Shown: in pieces, positions 55,047 to 62,275 of the stretch | How positions within the stretch are numbered: position 1 is the stretch's first letter | How the letters are laid out: each line of letters opens with the position of its first letter | From: Aliishimia sp965656085 | GTDB lineage: Bacteria; Pseudomonadota; Alphaproteobacteria; Rhodobacterales; Rhodobacteraceae | Length of the DNA stretch: 64,000 nt | Reading direction: 5' to 3' | Assembly (NCBI GenBank): GCA_965656085.1 | Contig: CBFHJA010000006.1 | Location: forward strand, 1 to 64,000 | Made by a program: the position numbers and the translations under genes | The notes under the pieces: generated by a model | What the model was told of the DNA's origin: nothing | What the model saw: only the letters and a program-made list of their open reading frames with translations | The model's database searches: none

Positions 55047-56201
55047 TCAGCCCTTCATCGAATCCCAGAAGCTTTTCACCGATGAAAAGAAGCTGGAACT
55101 CTCGGGGTTGTTCTCTTCGCTCAAATCCTCGAACTCGCGCAGCAATTCCTTTTGCCGGGCGGTGAGGTTGACCGGGGTTTCGACCGCAAGCTCGATGAAC
55201 ATATCGCCGGGCGGACCGCCGCGCAGGGCGGGCATGCCCTTTCCGCGCAATCGCATCTGACGGCCCGATTGTGAGCCCGCCGGGATCTGCACCCGTCCGC
55301 GTCCGCCGTCGATGGTCGGAACTTCGATCGAACCGCCAAGCGCGGCGGAGCCCATCGAGACCGGCACGCGGCAGTAGAGGTTGGTGCCATCGCGCTCGAA
55401 CAGTTCATGCGGCGCGACGTCGATGAAGATGTAGAGATCGCCCGCCGGACCGCCACGCATCCCCGCTTCGCCTTCGCCGGCAAGGCGGATTCGCGTGCCG
55501 GTTTCGACGCCGGGCGGGATGTTCACCGAGAGCGAGCGGTCCTTTTCGACACGGCCCGCACCACCACAGGATTTGCACGGGTTCTTGATGATCTGGCCCA
55601 TGCCGGAGCAAGTCGGGCAGGTGCGTTCAACGGTGAAAAAGCCCTGTTGCGCACGGACCTTGCCCATGCCGGAACAGGTCGGACAGGTCGCGGGTTCCGC
55701 GCCGCCTTCCGCGCCGGAGCCGCTGCAGCTTCCGCAGGTCACGGAGGCCGGGACATTGATGGTCTTCGACATGCCCTGATGGGCGTCTTCAAGATTGATT
55801 CGCAGGTTGTAGCGCAGGTCGGAGCCGCGTGCGGCCCTGTTGCGCCCGCCACCGCGCTGCCCGCCCATGAAGTCGCCGAACAGGTCGTCGAACACATCCG
55901 AGAAGGCCGACTGGAAGTCGCCCCCGCCGCCGAACGGGTTGCCGCCCCGCTGGCCCGCGCTCGCGCCCGTGCCGCCCTCGAAGGCCGCATGACCATACCG
56001 GTCATAGGCCGCTTTCTTCTCAGCGTCCTTCAGGACGTCGTAGGCTTCATTGGCTTCCTTGAACTGCGCTTCGGCATTCGGGTTGTCCGAATTGCGGTCC
56101 GGGTGAAGTTCCTTGGCCTTCTTCCGGAATGCCTTCTTGATATCGTCGGCAGAGGCGCCTTTGGCAACGCCAAGCACATCGTAGTAATCACGTTTGGACA
56201 T
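55047..56201 (-). CDS. dnaJ: Chaperone DnaJ (Hsp40)
   Basis: 384 residues. J domain with YYDVLGVAKGASADDIKKAF and HPDRN, Gly/Phe-rich segment (about 75-115), four zinc-binding repeats (CGSCSGSG, CPTCSGMG, CPTCSGMG, CKSCGGAG) and C-terminal substrate-binding domain. Co-chaperone that stimulates DnaK. 81 bp downstream of dnaK, with a stem-loop between. Confidence 0.98.
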   Translation of the reverse strand: MSKRDYYDVLGVAKGASADDIKKAFRKKAKELHPDRNSDNPNAEAQFKEANEAYDVLKDAEKKAAYDRYGHAAFEGGTGASAGQRGGNPFGGGGDFQSAFSDVFDDLFGDFMGGQRGGGRNRAARGSDLRYNLRINLEDAHQGMSKTINVPASVTCGSCSGSGAEGGAEPATCPTCSGMGKVRAQQGFFTVERTCPTCSGMGQIIKNPCKSCGGAGRVEKDRSLSVNIPPGVETGTRIRLAGEGEAGMRGGPAGDLYIFIDVAPHELFERDGTNLYCRVPVSMGSAALGGSIEVPTIDGGRGRVQIPAGSQSGRQMRLRGKGMPALRGGPPGDMFIELAVETPVNLTARQKELLREFEDLSEENNPESSSFFSSVKSFWDSMKG

Positions 56202-56228
56202 GGGTCAAATCCCCTTCGGGAACGTCAC

Positions 56229-56257
56229 TGGGCCGGCCCGGGATACGGACCGGCCCA
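56229..56257 (-). other. Stem-loop between dnaK and dnaJ
   Basis: On the transcribed strand TGGGCCGG and CCGGCCCA form a perfect 8-bp stem around a 13-base loop. No T-run. It could stabilise the dnaK message and lower dnaJ expression relative to dnaK. Confidence 0.5.
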
Positions 56258-56282
56258 TCTGAGTGGTTCCGAGCAGCCAAGG

Positions 56283-58202
56283 TTAGCTGCGTTTGTCGTC
56301 GTCGAGGTCTTCGAACTCGGCGTCCACGATGTCGTCATCGCCTGAGCGGGTGGCGTCATCGGCCTCCATCGGAGGCTCTTCGTCCTGCTCCTGCGACGCC
56401 TTGTAGATCGCCTCGCCAAGCTTCATGGCCGCTTCGGTCACGTTCTGGACGCCAGACTTGATCTTGTCGGCGGGTGTGTCTTCTTTCTCCAGATCGTCTT
56501 TCAGCGCAGCAACGGCCAGTTCGATCGCTTCGATCGTTGTCGGATCGACCTTGTCGCCATGCTCCTCAATCGATTTCTCGGTCGAGTGAATCAGGCTCTC
56601 CGCTTGGTTGCGGGCCTCGACACCCTCGCGACGCTCCTTGTCCGCCTCGGCGTTTTCTTCCGCATCCTTGACCATCTTTTCGATATCGTCATCGGACAGA
56701 CCGCCAGAGGCTTGGATCGTGATCTTCTGCTCCTTGCCTGTGCCCTTGTCCATCGCACCGACGGACACGATGCCGTTGGCGTCGATGTCGAAGGTCACTT
56801 CGATCTGGGGCATGCCGCGCGGTGCCGGCGGAATGTTTTCGAGGTTGAACGCGCCCAGCAGCTTGTTGTCGGACGCCATTTCGCGCTCGCCTTGGAACAC
56901 CCGGATCGTCACAGCGTTCTGGTTGTCTTCCGCCGTCGAGAAGATCTGGCTCTTCTTGGTCGGGATCGTGGTGTTGCGATCGATCAGGCGGGTGAACACG
57001 CCACCCAGCGTTTCGATGCCGAGCGAGAGCGGGGTCACGTCCAGCAGGACCACGTCCTTCACGTCGCCTTGCAGAACACCGGCCTGAATGGCCGCGCCCA
57101 TGGCCACAACCTCGTCCGGGTTCACGCCCTTGTGCGGCTCCTTGCCGAAGAACTTGGTCACTTCCTCGACCACTTTCGGCATCCGGGTCATACCGCCCAC
57201 GAGGACCACTTCGTCCACGTCGGATGAGGAAATACCGGCATCCTTCAGCGCGGCCTGACAGGGCTTCAGCGACGCCTTGATCAGATCGCCCACGAGGCTT
57301 TCGAGCTTCGCACGGGTCAGTTTCATGACCATGTGGAGCGGCTGGCCGTTGGAGCCCATGGAGATGAACGGCTGGTTGATCTCGGTCTGGGACGAGCTGG
57401 ACAGCTCGATCTTGGCTTTCTCAGCCGCTTCCTTGAGACGCTGCAGCGCCATCTTGTCTTGGGTCAGGTCGACCTGATGCTCTTTTTTGAACTCTTCGGC
57501 GAGGTAGTTCACGATCCGCATGTCGAAGTCTTCACCGCCGAGGAACGTGTCGCCGTTGGTTGATTTCACTTCGAACAGGCCGTCGTCGATTTCGAGGATC
57601 GTCACGTCGAAGGTGCCGCCGCCGAGGTCATATACCGCAATCGTCTGGCTGTTCTCTTTGTCGAGACCATAGGCGAGTGCCGCCGCTGTCGGCTCGTTGA
57701 TAATACGCAGCACTTCGAGACCAGCGATTTTGCCTGCGTCTTTCGTGGCTTGGCGCTGAGCGTCGTTGAAATAGGCCGGCACGGTGATGACCGCCTGGGT
57801 CACCTCTTCACCGAGATAGCTCTCGGCGGTTTCCTTCATCTTGCCGAGGATGAAGGCGGATATCTGGGAGGGAGAGTATTTCTCGCCCCGGGATTCGACC
57901 CACGCGTCGCCGTTGCCGCCGTCGATCACGCTGAAGGGCAGGTTCTTCTTGTCCTTCGCGAGATGTTCGTCGTCGATCCGGCGCCCGATCAGGCGTTTGA
58001 CGCCGAAGATCGTGTTGTCGGGGTTGGTCACGGCCTGCCGCTTGGCGGGTTGGCCGACGAGGCGTTCTTCTTCGGTGAACGCAACGATGGAGGGGGTGGT
58101 GCGGGCACCTTCCGAGTTCTCGATCACACGCGGCTGGGTGCCGTCCATGATCGCAACGCAGGAGTTGGTCGTGCCGAGGTCAATACCGATGACTTTTGCC
58201 AT
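56283..58202 (-). CDS. dnaK: Chaperone DnaK (Hsp70)
   Basis: 639 residues from the ATG at 58202 (MAKVIGIDLGTTNSCVAI); the 48-codon extension upstream is promoter DNA. Nucleotide-binding signatures: DLGTTNSC, VYDLGGGTFDVTIL, VVLVGGMTRMPKV. The substrate domain and helical lid follow, and the acidic tail ends in a run of Asp/Glu. Main Hsp70 folding chaperone. First gene of the leftward heat-shock operon. Confidence 0.98.
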   Translation of the reverse strand: MAKVIGIDLGTTNSCVAIMDGTQPRVIENSEGARTTPSIVAFTEEERLVGQPAKRQAVTNPDNTIFGVKRLIGRRIDDEHLAKDKKNLPFSVIDGGNGDAWVESRGEKYSPSQISAFILGKMKETAESYLGEEVTQAVITVPAYFNDAQRQATKDAGKIAGLEVLRIINEPTAAALAYGLDKENSQTIAVYDLGGGTFDVTILEIDDGLFEVKSTNGDTFLGGEDFDMRIVNYLAEEFKKEHQVDLTQDKMALQRLKEAAEKAKIELSSSSQTEINQPFISMGSNGQPLHMVMKLTRAKLESLVGDLIKASLKPCQAALKDAGISSSDVDEVVLVGGMTRMPKVVEEVTKFFGKEPHKGVNPDEVVAMGAAIQAGVLQGDVKDVVLLDVTPLSLGIETLGGVFTRLIDRNTTIPTKKSQIFSTAEDNQNAVTIRVFQGEREMASDNKLLGAFNLENIPPAPRGMPQIEVTFDIDANGIVSVGAMDKGTGKEQKITIQASGGLSDDDIEKMVKDAEENAEADKERREGVEARNQAESLIHSTEKSIEEHGDKVDPTTIEAIELAVAALKDDLEKEDTPADKIKSGVQNVTEAAMKLGEAIYKASQEQDEEPPMEADDATRSGDDDIVDAEFEDLDDDKRS

Positions 58203-58314
58203 GTTTTTTCGATCCCTTTTCATAGTCAAGGCGATGTCGCGAGGCGCGGGCCCGTGTCGGCACCTTTGCCCCGTTGGGTGAGCGCTCCACATCTGTGAAG
58301 AGCGGTTCGCAGGG

Positions 58315-58344
58315 TATATAGGGAGGGTCTCGCGGCCCTGCAAC
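58315..58344 (-). promoter_or_regulatory. Heat-shock sigma-32-like promoter of dnaK
   Basis: Reading leftward: -35 GTTGCAG (58344-58338), 15-bp spacer, -10 CCTATATA (58322-58315). This matches the alphaproteobacterial RpoH pattern (CTTGAA-like box, then CCTATAT). About 113 bp upstream of the dnaK start and 56 bp from the divergent alkB start. Confidence 0.55.
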
Positions 58345-58399
58345 ACTCAGGTCGTGCCGCAGAATGGTAAAAATGAAATGAAAGGGGCGAGGCCGGGCG

Positions 58400-59002
58400 A
58401 TGACGGTGATCGACATTCGAGGGGTACAGGTCTTTCAGGGTGCGCTGAGCACACAGGCGCAGGAAGCCCTTGTCGAGGACCTGCGCGCTGTGATCCGGGC
58501 CGCGCCGCTGTTCTCGCCGCAGACCCCTTACGGCAAGCCCATGTCGGTGCAGATGACCTCGGCCGGGGAGGTGGGCTGGTACGCGGACAAGACCGGGTAT
58601 CGCTACGCCGAGACACATCCGTCGGGTGCGCCCTGGCCCCCGATTCCGCCAGCGATTTTAGAGATTTGGCGGGAGTATGCCGGGGTGGAGCGGATGCCGG
58701 ATGCCTGCCTGATAAACTTCTATCAGGAGGGTGCGAAGATGGGGATGCATCAGGACCGGGACGAGGCGGATTTCGCATGGCCGGTCCTGTCGGTGTCGCT
58801 CGGCGACGAGGCGCTCTTTCGGATCGGCAACCTGACGCGCGGCGGCAAGACCGAGAGCATCTGGCTGCGGAGCGGCGATGTCGTGGTGATGGGCGGCGAC
58901 GCGCGGCTGGTCTATCACGGGATCGACCGCGTCCGCTTCGGCTCCTCGCAGCTTCTGAAAAACGGCGGGCGGATCAACCTGACGCTGCGCGTGGCGCGGT
59001 GA
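58400..59002 (+). CDS. alkB: Alpha-ketoglutarate-dependent DNA repair dioxygenase AlkB
   Basis: 200 residues. Iron ligands H117 and D119 (HQDRDEADF) and H173 (VYHGIDR), and the 2-oxoglutarate-binding RINLTLR end (R191, R197) are all present. MSVQMTSAGEVGWY, NFYQEGAKMGMHQDRDE and SLGDEALFRIG are typical of bacterial AlkB. It removes alkyl groups from damaged bases. Its last 46 bp are part of a 245-bp repeat whose second copy sits at 61930. Confidence 0.96.
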   Translation: MTVIDIRGVQVFQGALSTQAQEALVEDLRAVIRAAPLFSPQTPYGKPMSVQMTSAGEVGWYADKTGYRYAETHPSGAPWPPIPPAILEIWREYAGVERMPDACLINFYQEGAKMGMHQDRDEADFAWPVLSVSLGDEALFRIGNLTRGGKTESIWLRSGDVVVMGGDARLVYHGIDRVRFGSSQLLKNGGRINLTLRVAR

Positions 59003-59201
59003 AAGGTTAACGGGGCGAACGCCCGCGCGCCGCCAAATCCACGAAAAACGTGATTTCGAGCGTTAACGCCATAAAAACAAGGTCTGGCAGGTGTATGGCG
59101 CGGCGTATGGCTAAGCGTATGGCACCTGTATGGCTCGTTTTTGATTCGTTCCGCAATTTGAAAAGATTAAGACGCCGTGCGGTGGGGGTGCGTTAACCTT
59201 T
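58957..59201 (+). repeat. 245-bp direct repeat, copy 1 (alkB 3' end plus spacer)
   Basis: Begins GAAAAACGGCGGGCGGATCA within the last codons of alkB and ends CGTTAACCTTT. Copy 2 is at 61930-62174 with the same length, roughly three quarters identical by eye. Shared landmarks: GAAAGGTTAACGGGGCG, CGCCATAAAAACAAGGTCTG and a block of GTATGGC heptamers (59093, 59105, 59117, 59128; 12/12/11-bp spacing). The gene-free stretch 59003-59373 holds this repeat, then about 170 bp with a weak long-loop hairpin (GCCTGCCG/CGGCAGGC) before the MFS stop. Confidence 0.85.
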
Positions 59202-59373
59202 ATGGCAAGGCGCGTGGCGGCCCTCCCGGCAGCTTTTTGCAAACCGAAAAGAGCCTGCCGGACTTCGTCCGCCGCTCACGCGGCAGGCCCCCGGCAAATT
59301 GCTCGGCCTACGGGGAAGACGCCTCGCGAAGTCCGATGCGGACAGTCCGGGCGCCCTCCCGCCATTTAGGTGC

Positions 59374-60552
59374 TCATGACGAGGTCGCCTTTGGAACACC
59401 CGCGCCCGCGCCCGCTTTGACCCGTTTGAACGCAACCGCGAACGGAACGACACTGGCGAAGAGGAGCATGGCCAGCCAGATCGGGCCTTGGGGCTGGCCC
59501 GTCGCATCGAGAATCGCGCCCGCTGCGGGCGGGGTTGCAAGCATGATGGCGTAGTAAATCGTGAAGAAGACCCCCATGCCGATGGCGCGCTGCTCGGGCC
59601 GCATGGCCTCTCCGGCAAGCGCCATGATGAGACCGGCCGGTGCGAAACCGACAAGGCCGAACAAGAGGCTCGATGCAAGGCCCGCGCCCGGCACGCCAAG
59701 CAGGAGCAGGGACAGGACGGCGGATATCATGCAGATCGTAAGGATCGTGCTGCGATGCCCGAAGCGATCCGCGATATACCCGCACAGCGCGAAGGACACG
59801 ATCATCAGCCAACTCGCGATGCTGATCGTCCCGGCTGCGGACAGCACGGAGTATCCTTGCGACTGCAGAATTTTGGGGCCAAAGGACAGGTACACCACAT
59901 AGCCTGCGTTATAGACGCCCCATGCGCATCCGGCGCAGAAGATCAGGCGCCATTCCTTGCCCGAAAGCCCCGTGGCGCTGGCCGTTGCGGCCGGTTTCGT
60001 GGCATCTGGCGCGCGGTAGAACAGGCGCACGCAGAGCGCGGCCACAAGACAGTAGGTGGAGGCCACGTGGAACGGCACCGTCCAGCCGAAACTCTGGGCC
60101 AGCCAAGCATGGCCGATCTGGCCCATGGCAATGCCAATCGGCCAACTGGTCACGAGAATGCTCATGGCCGTCGCGATTTCGCGACCGACGAACCAATCGG
60201 CGACCATCTTGGTGAAATAGAGGTTGATCAGCAGAAAGCCCGCCCCGGCCACCATCCGGCCCAGACCGACAAGCCCGCTTTCGGCAGCCAGCCCGGAGGC
60301 AAACCCTCCGATCGCCATCGCCGACAGGCCGGTGACTGCAAGGACCCGGTCAGACGCATAACCTCCGAGAAATCCTGCCGGCAGGGCGAGAAACAGCCCC
60401 GGCGCCATGAACAGCCCGATCAGCAGGCCGATGGTCGCATAATCCAGCCCGAAGGCGACGATGAGATCGTCGCCAACAGAGCCGAGTGTCTGGAACTGCA
60501 ACCCGGTTCCGATCCGGGCGAAAAACAGCAGGGCAAGGATGCGCCAGCGCAT
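59374..60552 (-). CDS. MFS-family transporter
   Basis: 392 residues from the ATG at 60552, which overlaps the stop of the SnoaL-like gene (TGATG); the longer frame upstream lies inside that gene and is rejected. About twelve predicted membrane helices. Loop 2-3 contains GGYASDRVL, and the C-terminal half has the matching GYIADRFGHRS, the MFS signature. Substrate cannot be inferred; the N-terminal part resembles cyanate/nitrate-type exporters only in general appearance. Second gene of a leftward pair with the SnoaL-like protein, within the repeat-bounded islet. Confidence 0.88.
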   Translation of the reverse strand: MRWRILALLFFARIGTGLQFQTLGSVGDDLIVAFGLDYATIGLLIGLFMAPGLFLALPAGFLGGYASDRVLAVTGLSAMAIGGFASGLAAESGLVGLGRMVAGAGFLLINLYFTKMVADWFVGREIATAMSILVTSWPIGIAMGQIGHAWLAQSFGWTVPFHVASTYCLVAALCVRLFYRAPDATKPAATASATGLSGKEWRLIFCAGCAWGVYNAGYVVYLSFGPKILQSQGYSVLSAAGTISIASWLMIVSFALCGYIADRFGHRSTILTICMISAVLSLLLLGVPGAGLASSLLFGLVGFAPAGLIMALAGEAMRPEQRAIGMGVFFTIYYAIMLATPPAAGAILDATGQPQGPIWLAMLLFASVVPFAVAFKRVKAGAGAGVPKATSS

Positions 60553-60965
60553 CACGCCCAGCCAAGACCGCGCAGCGCCTGTACGTCGTTCCAGATCTTC
60601 GTCATATGGGCGATCTTGTCGCCGTCGAAGCGCATGACATAGGCGTAGTCTGACACCACCGCCTTGCCGGTCGGCGCAACGGGCCCGCCCGGTCCGGTCT
60701 GCGTGCCATGGAACTCGGCGGTCGCCACCGCCGTGCCGCGCGCCTCGTCCATCGCAAAAGAGGTCAGCACGTAGCGCCCGTCGGGCACCGGGGTCAGCAG
60801 GCCCTTCATCCACTCGCAATAGTCTGCAAGCGTTGTGGTCTCGGCAAGCGCATCGGCCTGACAGGCGAAGCTCGCGCCGTCGGTGCACCATGTCTGGCAG
60901 ACGTCCCAGCCCTTTCCGGTTTCGCAGGCGTCAAAGAAGGCTTGGGCGGTTTCGAACTGTGTCAT
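60552..60965 (-). CDS. SnoaL/NTF2-like small protein
   Basis: 137 residues with the cone-shaped NTF2-like fold pattern: an N-terminal helix (FETAQAFFDACETGKGWDVC), a short helical middle part (LADYCEWMKGLL), then strands (GRYVLTSFAMDEARGTAVATAEFHG and YAYVMRFDGDKIAHM) and a final helix with IWNDVQAL. Such proteins bind small hydrophobic ligands or act as small enzymes; the exact role is unknown. Co-transcribed with the MFS gene and divergent from the LuxR-GAF regulator, which may control both. Confidence 0.82.
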   Translation of the reverse strand: MTQFETAQAFFDACETGKGWDVCQTWCTDGASFACQADALAETTTLADYCEWMKGLLTPVPDGRYVLTSFAMDEARGTAVATAEFHGTQTGPGGPVAPTGKAVVSDYAYVMRFDGDKIAHMTKIWNDVQALRGLGWA

Positions 60966-61142
60966 GGGGGTATCCTTTGTGTGTGATGTGGTGTCAGGCT
61001 ACGCGGTTGGAGTTGCGCGGGATATCGGGCAGATGCAGTAATTTCACGGGCGGTCGTGTTGTATGCGCCTACAGCATCTGGAGGAGTGTTCGGGTGCCCG
61101 GGTGTGATACCATCGACACTGCAGGACAGAGGGAGCCCGCAC

Positions 61143-61955
61143 ATGCACGCCGCCGCCGACCTTAGCCCCAGAGAGCAGCAGATCGCCGAACGCTACGCGG
61201 CGGGATGCAGCTATCAGGAGATCGCGGCGGAGCTCCACATCGCGCCCTCCACCGTGCGGACCCATTTGGCGACGATCTACCGCAAGCTCGAACTGTCCTC
61301 CAAGCTCGAACTTGCCGGCCGGCTCAACGGGGCCAGCGCCCCCCCGCGTAGCGAGGTGGATCATGCGGCCATCATCTCGGAGCTTGCGCTGAGCCTTGAG
61401 GAGGCGTTGAGCCGGGAAAAGGCGCTGAGCGAGGTCTTGCGGATCATTGGCGATTCGCAGGGTCATCTGAACCGCGTGATGCCGTCGATCCTGCGCTATG
61501 CCCTGGATTTGTGCGATGCGGAGTTCGGAATTCTCTTTGAATACCATGGCAATAAGCGCTTCCAGGCGAGTTTCACGCTCGGGATCCCGGGTGCCTTTCA
61601 GGATTGGCTGGATGACAGCGGCACGTTCAGCGTGAGCGATCAGACCGGGCTCGGCAGGATGGTCACGCAGCGGGGCGTGATCAACATTCTCGATGTGAAA
61701 TCGGAAAAGCTCTACCGCACGGATGACCCGTTGCGGTTCGCCACCGCCGATCTGGGCGGGGCCCGGTCCTTTGTGGCGATACCGATGCTGGCCGCCGAAC
61801 GGCTCGTGGGGGCCTTCACGATCTACCGGCAGTCGGTGCGACCCTTCTCGGAAGATGCGCTGCGGTCCGCGCAGATTTTCGCCGCTCAAAGCGTGATCGC
61901 CTTGGAGAACGCGCGGCTGATCGGGGACCGAAAAACGGCGGGCGGATCACCCTGA
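61143..61955 (+). CDS. LuxR-type HTH plus GAF regulator, apparently C-terminally truncated
   Basis: 270 residues from the ATG at 61143, GGGAG ribosome site 8 bp before. LuxR-type HTH at the N-terminus (about 7-60: LSPREQQIAERYAAG, YQEIAAELHIAPSTVRTHLA, TIYRKLELSSK), a linker helix, then a GAF domain (about 100-262: CDAEFGILFEY, GLGRMVTQRGVINILDV, GGARSFVAIPMLA, IYRQSVRPFSEDALR). The final helix AAQSVIALENARLIGD normally leads into an output domain such as a kinase or cyclase. Here the frame enters the 245-bp repeat copy at 61930 and stops 26 bases later, reading alkB-derived DNA in another frame (RKTAGGSP). Probably a truncated but still DNA-binding regulator. Confidence 0.8.
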   Translation: MHAAADLSPREQQIAERYAAGCSYQEIAAELHIAPSTVRTHLATIYRKLELSSKLELAGRLNGASAPPRSEVDHAAIISELALSLEEALSREKALSEVLRIIGDSQGHLNRVMPSILRYALDLCDAEFGILFEYHGNKRFQASFTLGIPGAFQDWLDDSGTFSVSDQTGLGRMVTQRGVINILDVKSEKLYRTDDPLRFATADLGGARSFVAIPMLAAERLVGAFTIYRQSVRPFSEDALRSAQIFAAQSVIALENARLIGDRKTAGGSP

Positions 61956-62174
61956 CGGCGCGGGGGGCGCGGTGAAAGGTTAACGGGGCGCGCGTTGCGT
62001 CACGCCGACCACCGTACAAAACGTGAAGACAAGGCTTAACGCCATAAAAACAAGGTCTGGCAGGTGTATGGCCCGGCGTATGGCTACGCGTATGGCACTT
62101 GTACATACAAATCCCGATTCGTTCCGCGATCTGCAACCGTTAACGCAGCGCCCGGTGGGGCCGCGTTAACCTTT
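61930..62174 (+). repeat. 245-bp direct repeat, copy 2
   Basis: Second copy of the alkB-tail/spacer sequence, starting within the last codons of the LuxR-GAF gene and ending CGTTAACCTTT. Contains GTATGGC at 62066, 62078 and 62090 (12-bp spacing). The gene-free stretch 61956-62275 consists of this copy plus about 100 bp in which I see no further feature before the stop of the leftward RND gene. Confidence 0.85.
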
Positions 62175-62275
62175 GATGCGCTGGGCTGGACGCACAGGCT
62201 GCAAACTCAAACCCGACATGACGCCAGCCCGGACAGGAATGATTGTGCCGCATCGCTGCAAATATGCTGAGAGAC

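Noticed and set aside
59193..59699. 168-residue leftward frame overlapping the end of the MFS gene
   Set aside because: Out-of-frame with the transporter and Arg/Ser/Pro-rich; no ribosome site.
59488..60642. 384-residue rightward frame opposite the MFS gene
   Set aside because: Very His/Arg/Asp-rich antisense shadow; the leftward frame has clear membrane helices and MFS motifs.
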